DNA of 51,625 bases, taken from NCBI GenBank assembly GCA_902478605.1, contig CABSLQ010000013.1, forward strand, positions 1 through 51,625, in the 5' to 3' direction. The notes under the pieces are model-generated. The model was not told the DNA's origin, ran no database searches, and saw only the letters and a program-made list of their open reading frames with translations. Shown one piece after another: positions 1 through 6,840 of this stretch (its first letter is position 1; every line of letters starts with the position of its first letter). The DNA is from an uncultured Oscillospiraceae bacterium (GTDB taxonomy: Bacteria; Bacillota; Clostridia; Oscillospirales; Acutalibacteraceae). The position numbers were made by a program, and so were the translations under genes.

Positions 1-44
1 CACTAGATCGCTCGTCGGCAGCGTCAGATGTGTATAAGAGACAG
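1..44 (+). other. Illumina Nextera adapter and i5 index (not genomic)
   Basis: Bases 12-44 match the Nextera transposase read-1 adapter, ending in the 19-base mosaic end AGATGTGTATAAGAGACAG at 26-44. Bases 4-11, TAGATCGC, equal the standard Nextera i5 index 501, and bases 1-3 (CAC) fit the end of the P5 oligo that precedes it. The order P5 end, index, adapter is exactly that of a library molecule, so this is an untrimmed read end assembled onto the contig. Genomic sequence starts at 45. Confidence 0.97.
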
Positions 45-637
45 GCCGGAATCGGCTCCGCAGCGGGAGCGGCAGGAGGAGCGGCCGGGATCGGCTGTGC
101 CTGTACGGGCGGTTCGATCGGGAGAGGAGCGGCTTCCACAACGGGCTGCGGCGACGGCGCGGCGGCCGGGACCGGTTCCTGGGCCTCCTCTTCCTCCTCG
201 GGCAGCGCGTCAATGACGGCGAGATGCTTGCGGTACATCGACAGCAGGGCTTTCTTAAAGTCTGCCACCTCTTTCTGGATCCGCCGAAGCTCCTCTTCCT
301 CCTGCTGAATGCTTTTGCGGGCATTCTCCGAGATTTTTTCCGCTTTGATATTGGCATCCTCGAGGATGAGGCTCGCTTTGTGGTTGGCTTCGCGCACGAC
401 CGTATCCCCCAGACGCTGCGCGCTGAGCAGGGCGGTGCGGATGCTGTCCTCCTCATTGCGGTACTCCACCAGCTTATCCGCCAATACCTCCAGCTTTTTG
501 GTCAGCTCATCCTTTTCCCGCATAAGCGCCTCCACTGTGTCGGCGCAGTTGTCAATAAAAGGGTCCACCTCCGACGTTTTATAACCGCCGAGGGTCTTGG
601 TGAATTCGATATTGCGGATTTCTTCCGGTGTGTACAT
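45..637 (-). CDS. divIVA: DivIVA-domain protein, C-terminus cut by contig end
   Basis: This is a cytoplasmic coiled-coil scaffold of the DivIVA/GpsB type, which binds curved membrane at division sites and poles. The start at 637 follows AAGGAGA, and the N-terminus begins MYTPEEIRNIEFTKTLGGYK, the usual DivIVA membrane-binding segment with the conserved GGY. A long Glu/Lys/Gln-rich coiled coil follows (about residues 25-140), then a Pro/Ala/Glu-rich tail. Only 197 codons are present: the frame runs open into the adapter at base 44, so the stop codon is missing because of the assembly end, not a mutation. It is the last visible gene of the sepF-ylmH-divIVA cluster, 32 bp after ylmH, as in Bacillus. 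The family call is firm; the exact polar or septal role is inferred. Confidence 0.9.
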
Positions 638-669
638 GAAGCATTCTCCTTTTCATCAGGTCAGAACCG

Positions 670-1437
670 TTACAGACATTTTCTCGCCGACAAAATCAGC
701 CGTCCTTTTTTCGTGGGCGGGCCAATGGCATCCACCAGATACCGGCCCTTTCCCCGAATCGAGAGGCAGTCTCCCGCATGCACGGACGCCGAGGCGGACT
801 GACAAACCCGGTGGTTGAGCGAAACGAGTCCCGCCGCAATGGTCTGTGCCGCCGCCTCGCGGGACAGGCCGACACAGGCCTTCACCACCGCGTCGAGCCG
901 CGGGGAAGCGACCGTGTCCTGGATGGTACGGTACTGCCGCGCGGCGGGCAGTTCCCCGTCGTAGCCGGCGGTGACGCGCACCCCCTCCGCCTTGACCGCG
1001 GACAGCTGGTCGCAGAGGAAGGGCGCGATTTCCTCATCCACAAAGGCAACAGCCAGACCGTCGCCGCACAGAATATCGCCGATTTTTTCCCGGCGCACGC
1101 CGCACGAAAGCAGCGCACCGAGAAAGTCCCGGTGGGTCAGGCTCACACCCTCCCGGTACCGGATGGCCAGCGCCGTAATAGGAAAAAGCGCCTCTTCCGG
1201 TTCGATAAAGTCGGGGAACACCCCGCAGAGGGTGCGTTCCGCCTCCTCGTGCCCGCCGAAGAAGCGGACGGACACGCCGGCCCGTCTTTTCAGCCGCGCT
1301 TCGGCGGCCGCCCGCTGCCTTTCGTCCAGAAAACCGACAAAGCGAGGGCAGGAATGCGCCTCGCTCAGCTGTACGGCATCTTCCAGGCGGGCGAATAGCA
1401 GGCCGTCCTCACCGGCGTCCTTAGAAGTAAAGCCCAT
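670..1437 (-). CDS. ylmH: YlmH-type S4-domain RNA-binding protein
   Basis: A protein of 255 residues ending in an S4 RNA-binding domain (about residues 180-240: SPRLDAVVKACVGLSREAAA, then a loop carrying LVSLNHRVC and GDCLSIRGKGRY). This is the layout of YlmH, an S4 protein encoded in the division cluster of Gram-positive bacteria and associated with ribosomes and rescue of stalled nascent chains. I chose ATG 1437, which gives MGFTSKDAGEDGL, because it follows a GGAG site at good distance; the open frame upstream to 1539 only overlaps sepF. It overlaps the sepF 3' end by 17 bp, so translation is probably coupled. The ylmG membrane gene usually found between sepF and ylmH is absent here. Confidence 0.88.
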   Translation of the reverse strand: MGFTSKDAGEDGLLFARLEDAVQLSEAHSCPRFVGFLDERQRAAAEARLKRRAGVSVRFFGGHEEAERTLCGVFPDFIEPEEALFPITALAIRYREGVSLTHRDFLGALLSCGVRREKIGDILCGDGLAVAFVDEEIAPFLCDQLSAVKAEGVRVTAGYDGELPAARQYRTIQDTVASPRLDAVVKACVGLSREAAAQTIAAGLVSLNHRVCQSASASVHAGDCLSIRGKGRYLVDAIGPPTKKGRLILSARKCL

Positions 1438-1876
1438 TGTTCTCCAGCTCGTCGAGCAGATCGCCCATGATACCCACGTTATATGGGGTAATGATGTAGG
1501 TGCAGTTGGCCACCTTTTTAATCTGGCCGTCGTTCGCATAGGCCACGCCGCTCAGGAAGTCGAGGATACGGCGGGCAACGTCCTTGTTCGCGGATTCCAG
1601 GTTGAGCACAACGGTGCGCTTGGCGTTGAGATGATCCGCCACCGTGCTCGCGTCGTCGAAGCGCTCCGGCTTGACGAGCACCACCTGCAGCTGGGCGGTC
1701 GCATGGATATTCACCACTTTGTTATTTTTACGGGGTTCGGCGGTATAGGAGGGTTCGGCGTTCTTTTCCTCGCCTTTGGAGACGAAATCCATCCCGTCGT
1801 CCATCACGTCCATCTCCTCGTCCTCGTCGTCCTCCGGATCGTTGATAAACCCTTTGATTTTATCGAACAGTCCCAT
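1421..1876 (-). CDS. sepF: Cell division protein SepF
   Basis: SepF (151 aa) is the membrane-tethered FtsZ partner that bends and aligns FtsZ filaments in Gram-positive bacteria. The N-terminal amphipathic helix MGLFDKIKGFI is the membrane anchor. It is followed by an acidic linker (DPEDDEDEEMDVMDDG) and a C-terminal SepF core at about 65-145 with the typical NLESANKDVARRILDFLSG and NCTYIITPYNV segments. The ATG follows AGGAGGATATAAAA. Length and order are normal for the family. It sits between yggS and ylmH, matching the conserved ylmE-F-(G)-H cluster. Confidence 0.95.
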   Translation of the reverse strand: MGLFDKIKGFINDPEDDEDEEMDVMDDGMDFVSKGEEKNAEPSYTAEPRKNNKVVNIHATAQLQVVLVKPERFDDASTVADHLNAKRTVVLNLESANKDVARRILDFLSGVAYANDGQIKKVANCTYIITPYNVGIMGDLLDELENNGLYF

Positions 1877-1936
1877 TTTTATATCCTCCTGTATTTTGGT
1901 ATCGGCCCGCCGGGTAAAGTGGCCGGCCCGCGTTTT

Positions 1937-2647
1937 TCAATAGGTACGTCTGCCGAAGAGCGCCGAACCAACGCGTACGATGGTCGCACCCTCCAAAATG
2001 GCCTCCCGATAATCGGATGACATGCCCATCGACAAAACATCCATACTAACATTATCTATATTTTCACCCTGTATGTCAATAAACAGTTCCCGCATTTGCG
2101 AAAAAACCTGTCTTTTTTCGCGTTCCGTCTCCAAAATCGGCGGCACGGTCATGAGCCCGCGCACCCGAATCCCCTCCAGGGAGGAAATTTGTTCCAGGAA
2201 AGCGGCGCATTCATCGGGACGCACACCCGATTTGGCCTCTTCCCCGCCGATATTGACCTCCACGAGTACATCGGTCACCCGCGCCAGACGGCGCGAGGCC
2301 TCGGACACCGCACGGGCGACCCGTTCGCTGTCGATCGATTCGATGCAGTCGACCTTCCCCACAATTTGGTTCACTTTATTCGTCTGCAGATGCCCGATAA
2401 GATGCACGGCCACCCCCTCGAGGTGCAGCTCGTCCCGCTTACCGAGAAACTCCTGCACCCGGTTTTCCCCGATGCCGGTCACCCCCAAAGCGATCGCCGC
2501 GTTGATGCGGGCCGGCTCCACCGTTTTGGTCACGGCAAGAAGCGACACCGCATTTTCCGGCCGCCCCGCATCGGCGCAGGCTTTGGCCATGGTTTCCCGC
2601 ACGCGCATCAGGTTTTCGCGCACCTCATCAGCGTATGATCTTTCCAT
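1937..2647 (-). CDS. yggS: YggS/YlmE-type PLP homeostasis protein
   Basis: This is a PLP-binding protein of the YggS/ProSC family (236 aa), a single TIM barrel without a partner domain that keeps free pyridoxal phosphate and amino-acid pools in balance. The PLP lysine is in SLLAVTKTVEP (K41). IGHLQTNKVN, the EVNIGGEEAKSG block, RGLMTVPP and LSMGMSSDYREAI are all family landmarks. ATG 2647 is preceded by AAAGGGG at 7 nt and is preferred over an in-frame GTG at 2665. It overlaps the upstream HlyD-like gene by 20 bp. It occupies the ylmE position ahead of sepF. Confidence 0.95.
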   Translation of the reverse strand: MERSYADEVRENLMRVRETMAKACADAGRPENAVSLLAVTKTVEPARINAAIALGVTGIGENRVQEFLGKRDELHLEGVAVHLIGHLQTNKVNQIVGKVDCIESIDSERVARAVSEASRRLARVTDVLVEVNIGGEEAKSGVRPDECAAFLEQISSLEGIRVRGLMTVPPILETEREKRQVFSQMRELFIDIQGENIDNVSMDVLSMGMSSDYREAILEGATIVRVGSALFGRRTY

Positions 2648-3848
2648 CGTACAGCCCCTTTCCACCCAGAATCACGTCGTCATATAAGCGCAGATACCCA
2701 CTCTCATCGATTTCCTTACAGATGGAATAGGTGGGATCGTCGTTGTATTCCTGTTCAATTTTGCGGAACGCCACCGTGTTGCCGACCCGCACATACACGC
2801 CTGTTTGGAACGCCTCATCGGTGACGATGGCCTCTTTGGGCACGCGCAGCCCGGTGTGCTCGACCAGTTGGATTTGCACCTGTTCGACGCGCATGGAGGA
2901 CAGCTCCTTCGACATGTTGGAGCAGCGGAACACCACGGCCATCTGCCCGTTCCGATCGCGGTTGTTGGCCGCCACCGTCACGGGAATTTCCTCGTCCGAA
3001 ACGAAGGGAAAGCGAACGGTCAGCGATGCCCCCACAGACAGCTGGCTCATATACGTGATGGGCACGTTGCAGGCGAAATACCATTCGTAATCGGACACCA
3101 CCTTGCCGACCTTTTCATCCGACGGAGGCGTCACCTGCATGTCCAGGAAGCCCTGTATCTGCTCGGTGGTCAGTTCGGTGACGTCATCAAAGGGCAGCGC
3201 GCCTTCGTATCCGTCCAGGCTGGCCACAAAATATCCCGCCACCGGCGAGGACACCGTGCCGGTGGATTTTTTGAAGCTGCCGTCCAGCGCATTGCGCTGC
3301 TCGGTCAGCTGCGTGATGCGGTCGTTGAAGTTCTCGGTCTTGCCGGTGATCACCTGCTGCTTATTGAGCAGGGAGAGCATCTCGCTGCGCAGATCCGCCA
3401 CCCCGGCCAGCGAAGAGGAATGCGCCTGCTGCACCAGCACGTCCACCGTTTGGGACAGCTGCTTGGTGATGAGATCAAGATTCACGCGGTTTTCGGTTCC
3501 CTGCTCCTGAATGCTTTTGAGCAGGGCGATTTCCTCGTCGAGCGCGTCGAGCTGCTGCTGCGCCTGCGCGTCGGCCTGCGAAGGATAAATCTGCGCGATG
3601 GTGCCGTCCTTGGCCACGCGGCTGCCGTCCTCCGCCGTATAGAAAAGATAGCCGGAAGGAGAACCGGGCAGGGTGGTTTCGTTGCGGATGGTGATGCCCG
3701 TGGTATCGTACGTCTCGTACATGGTGGCGCTGTACACCGTCTCGGTGTGAATCGGCGTATACAGCATCTGATACGCCTGGTACCCCACGTAGGCAAGCAG
3801 AAAAAGCCCGCCCAGCACGGTCAGCAGCCGCTTGGCAAATGCATTCAT
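2628..3848 (-). CDS. HlyD-like membrane-anchored adaptor protein
   Basis: A 406-aa protein with one N-terminal membrane segment (about 8-28, LLTVLGGLFLLAYVGYQAYQ). A split barrel-sandwich follows: GSPSGYLFYTAEDGSRVAKDGTIAQIYPS around 62-90, and SPVAGYFVASLDGYE around 200, with a coiled-coil stretch between them (about 95-195) rich in Gln and Leu. Beta-barrel segments make up the rest. This is the architecture of HlyD/RND-type membrane fusion proteins, but there is no efflux pump or ABC partner next to it. Similar proteins beside yggS-sepF are common in Clostridia, which suggests an envelope or division-linked role, though that is inference. ATG 3848 follows AAAGGAGAG and overlaps the miaA stop by 4 bp (ATGA). 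Confidence 0.75.
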   Translation of the reverse strand: MNAFAKRLLTVLGGLFLLAYVGYQAYQMLYTPIHTETVYSATMYETYDTTGITIRNETTLPGSPSGYLFYTAEDGSRVAKDGTIAQIYPSQADAQAQQQLDALDEEIALLKSIQEQGTENRVNLDLITKQLSQTVDVLVQQAHSSSLAGVADLRSEMLSLLNKQQVITGKTENFNDRITQLTEQRNALDGSFKKSTGTVSSPVAGYFVASLDGYEGALPFDDVTELTTEQIQGFLDMQVTPPSDEKVGKVVSDYEWYFACNVPITYMSQLSVGASLTVRFPFVSDEEIPVTVAANNRDRNGQMAVVFRCSNMSKELSSMRVEQVQIQLVEHTGLRVPKEAIVTDEAFQTGVYVRVGNTVAFRKIEQEYNDDPTYSICKEIDESGYLRLYDDVILGGKGLYDGKIIR

Positions 3849-4807
3849 GCCCCACTCTCCTTTCGGTTATGTTCTCTCCAGAGGGCAAGCGCCGCCTGGC
3901 ACAGCGCCTGCGTATCGGGATAGTCGTCGATGTAGAGAAACTGCGCCTCCTCCATGCGGCGGAACCAGGAGAGCTGGCGCTTGGCGTAGCGCCGTGTGCC
4001 GCGCTTAAGCCCTTCGATCGCTTCCTCGCGGGAACAGGTGCCGGCGAACCAGGGGGCCAGCTCCTTATACCCGATGGCCTGCAGTGCCGTTCCCCCATAT
4101 GGACCGGCCAGCACCCGCCGCGCCTCCTGCTCCAGCCCCGCCTCCAGCATGGTATCCACCCGGCGGTTTATCCTCTCATACAGCACCTGCCGGTCACGGG
4201 CGTCCAGCACCAGCAGGCAGGTATCGTAAGGAGAAGGGGTGGCACGGGAACGGCGCACCTGCTCGCTCAGCGGTACGCCCGTCATGTGATAGGCCTCCAG
4301 GGCGCGTACAATACGGCCGATGTCGTGGACATGCAGACGGGCGGCCGTCTCGGGATCCACAGCACGCAGCTCCTCCAGCAGTACACCGCCGCCTTCCGTC
4401 TGCGCGCGCTGTTTGAGCGCCTGCCGCAGGGCGGGATCCGTCTGCTGCTCGGCAAAGGTGAGGTTCTCGAGCAGCGCCTGCAGATACAGGCCGGTGCCGC
4501 CGCACAAAACGGGCAGCTTCCCCCGGCCGGTCACCTCCCGTATGACCCGGTGCGCATCCTGCACATAGCGGGCCACGCTGTAGTGCTCCGACAAAGGCAG
4601 AAAGCCCGTCAAATGATGGGGGATCCCCCCCATCTCAGCAGGCGTGGGCCGTGCTGTGCCAATGGACAAATCGGCATACACCTGCATCGAATCGGCAGAC
4701 ACCACCTCGCCGTCCAGCGCACGGGCCAGTTCCACGGCCAGCGCCGTTTTTCCCGATGCGGTGGGCCCCGCCACGGCGAGCACCGGTATGTTGGCTGACT
4801 GCTGCAT
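3845..4807 (-). CDS. miaA: tRNA dimethylallyltransferase MiaA
   Basis: MiaA (320 aa) transfers a dimethylallyl group to N6 of A37 in tRNAs reading U-starting codons. The P-loop GPTASGKT lies at 14-21, followed by DGEVVSADSMQVYADLSIGTARPT, the substrate-aspartate region, and PHHLTGFLPLSEHYSVARYVQDA. FCGGTGLYLQALL-like residues and the C-terminal RGTRRYAKRQLSWFR motif complete the fold. The product is the substrate of MiaB, whose gene heads the same operon, so both steps of ms2i6A37 synthesis are co-encoded. The start follows GGGAGACAATCT. Hfq, often next to miaA, is not present. Confidence 0.96.
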   Translation of the reverse strand: MQQSANIPVLAVAGPTASGKTALAVELARALDGEVVSADSMQVYADLSIGTARPTPAEMGGIPHHLTGFLPLSEHYSVARYVQDAHRVIREVTGRGKLPVLCGGTGLYLQALLENLTFAEQQTDPALRQALKQRAQTEGGGVLLEELRAVDPETAARLHVHDIGRIVRALEAYHMTGVPLSEQVRRSRATPSPYDTCLLVLDARDRQVLYERINRRVDTMLEAGLEQEARRVLAGPYGGTALQAIGYKELAPWFAGTCSREEAIEGLKRGTRRYAKRQLSWFRRMEEAQFLYIDDYPDTQALCQAALALWREHNRKESGA

Positions 4808-4831
4808 AGATTGTCTCCCTGCGCACGGCCG

Positions 4832-6799
4832 TCAGGTCACGCGGCCGAATTGTTTTTCCAGCTCCCGCCGGGTCAGCTCGAAGCAGACGGGCCGGCCGTG
4901 GGGGCAGTAGCGGATATCCTCATTGTGCAGCACGCGCTCGGCGAGCTGCTGCAGTTCCTCGGGCGTGCTGTTGTCCCCCGCCTTGACGGCGGCACGGCAC
5001 GCGGTGGAATGGTAAATCCAGTCCAGCTTGTCCGTGGTGACCTCCCGCCTGCCGGACGCAAAGCCGCCCGCGATCTCCTGCATGGCGGCGGCCACGTCGC
5101 CTCCCGCCAGAATCAGCGGTACAGCCCGCACCAGCACGGTGGAACCGCCAAAATCCTCCACCTCGAAGCCGGCGGCGTTCAGCGCGTCCAACTCGGCAGT
5201 CAAGGCTGCGTATTCCTCCCGGCCAAGCACTACTGACACGGGAGCAAGCAGCATTTGGGCGTCGTGGCGCTCCTCCGCTTTGAATTGGTTGTATAACAGC
5301 CGCTCGTGGGCGGCGTGCTTGTCGATGAAGAAGAGCGAATCCCCCATCCGAGCGATGATGTATGTCTGAAACGCTTCGCCTATGTACTGAACGGGCGGCA
5401 TTTCCTTTTTTTCTGCCGCCTTGTCCGCCGGCGCCGTCTGCACTGCCGGCGGCTCGCTGCTGACCGTCTTTTTTTCAGCGGCGGCAGGACGCGGCGGCAC
5501 GGCCGGTGCCGAGGGCGTGGTGCGCTCGATGTCGATGGAGGGCCGTATCCCATCCCAGAACGCCGGCGTTTCGTCGCGGAACAGCAGCCGCCCCGAATCG
5601 GCCGGTCTGCTGACAGCCTGTCTGGCCGGTGGTGCCTTCGTAACCGGAACGGGTGCAGGTGATACCGGTGACGCCGGCTTGTCGAGAACGGCCTGTATAT
5701 GCGCCGCCGGAGTCCGACCGGTCGGACGCGCCTCCAGCTGCATCTGCTCGGGCGGGGTCTGGGGCTCCCCTACCGGCACCCGGGCGGGCAGTGCCGCCTG
5801 CTTGCGGGTATCCCCCGTTTCGAGCGCGGATTTTATCGCGTGGTATACGGCGTCAAACACCGGCTTTTCGTTGATAAAGCGCACCTCGATTTTGGCCGGG
5901 TGCACGTTGGCATCCACCGCCTCAGGCGGCATATCGATATGCAGCACGCAGGCGGGGAACTTTCCCGCCATAATCGCGCCTTTATACGCCTGCTCGAGAG
6001 CGGCCATGCCGGTGCGCGTTTTGACGTAGCGGCCGTTGATAAAAAAGTGCTGCATGGTGCGGTTGGCACGGCTGTGCACCGGTTTGCTGGCAAAGCCGTG
6101 CACATGCACGCCGCCGAGCGTATACTCCACCGGGAGCAGCCCGTCGGAAAAATCCTTGCCGAGCACCGCATAAATACAGGACCGCAGCAGGCCGTCCCCC
6201 GGCGTGAGCAGTTCTTCCTTCCCGTCACGGATAAAGCGGACCGACACCTCCGGATGGGAAAGCGCCACCCGGTCGACCACACCGGCCACCGCATTCGCTT
6301 CGCTGACGTCTTTTTTAAGGAATTTCATGCGCGCCGGAACATTATAAAACAAATCCCGCACGATGATTGTCGTACCTTGGGGACAACCGGCGTCAGTCAG
6401 CTCGCCGTTTTCCCCGCCTTCGATGAGAAAGTGGGTGCCCGCCTCTTCTCCGGCGGCGCAGGTCAGCAGCTCGACGCGTGAAACCGCCGCGATGGAGGCA
6501 AGCGCCTCGCCGCGGAAACCAAGCGTGCCGATGGCCTCGAGATCCTCTTCGGTGCGCACCTTGCTCGTTGCGTGGCGCAGAAAGGCAGTCGGCACGTCCT
6601 CGCGGGCAATGCCTGCCCCGTTATCCGTCACGCGGATATAAGCAATGCCGCCGCTGCGGATTTCCACCGTGACCGAGGAGGCCCCCGCGTCGATGGTATT
6701 TTCCATCAATTCCTTCACCACGGAGGAAGGTCTCTCGACCACCTCGCCGGCTGCAATGAGTTCCGCCGTATGCTTGTCCAGTACCTGAATTTTGGCCAT
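4832..6799 (-). CDS. mutL: DNA mismatch repair protein MutL
   Basis: MutL (655 aa) is the GHL ATPase and latent endonuclease that couples MutS recognition to strand removal. The N-terminal ATPase shows ELMENTIDAGA (E33 and N34 in the catalytic motif), DNGAGI, and GTLGFRGEALASI. A Pro/Ala-rich linker (about 340-440) precedes the C-terminal dimer/endonuclease domain. The endonuclease motif reads DKHAAHERLLYN (493-504): the usual DQHA(X2)E(X4)E with K for Q and N504 in place of the last Glu. ACRAAVKAGD and CPHGRP are also present, as in nuclease-competent MutL. ATG 6799 follows AAGGAGGG. It lies 41 bp after mutS. Confidence 0.96.
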   Translation of the reverse strand: MAKIQVLDKHTAELIAAGEVVERPSSVVKELMENTIDAGASSVTVEIRSGGIAYIRVTDNGAGIAREDVPTAFLRHATSKVRTEEDLEAIGTLGFRGEALASIAAVSRVELLTCAAGEEAGTHFLIEGGENGELTDAGCPQGTTIIVRDLFYNVPARMKFLKKDVSEANAVAGVVDRVALSHPEVSVRFIRDGKEELLTPGDGLLRSCIYAVLGKDFSDGLLPVEYTLGGVHVHGFASKPVHSRANRTMQHFFINGRYVKTRTGMAALEQAYKGAIMAGKFPACVLHIDMPPEAVDANVHPAKIEVRFINEKPVFDAVYHAIKSALETGDTRKQAALPARVPVGEPQTPPEQMQLEARPTGRTPAAHIQAVLDKPASPVSPAPVPVTKAPPARQAVSRPADSGRLLFRDETPAFWDGIRPSIDIERTTPSAPAVPPRPAAAEKKTVSSEPPAVQTAPADKAAEKKEMPPVQYIGEAFQTYIIARMGDSLFFIDKHAAHERLLYNQFKAEERHDAQMLLAPVSVVLGREEYAALTAELDALNAAGFEVEDFGGSTVLVRAVPLILAGGDVAAAMQEIAGGFASGRREVTTDKLDWIYHSTACRAAVKAGDNSTPEELQQLAERVLHNEDIRYCPHGRPVCFELTRRELEKQFGRVT

Positions 6800-6840
6800 G
6801 AGAGCCCTCCTTTTTCGGGGACGTGCCTCCTGCGGCGTCT

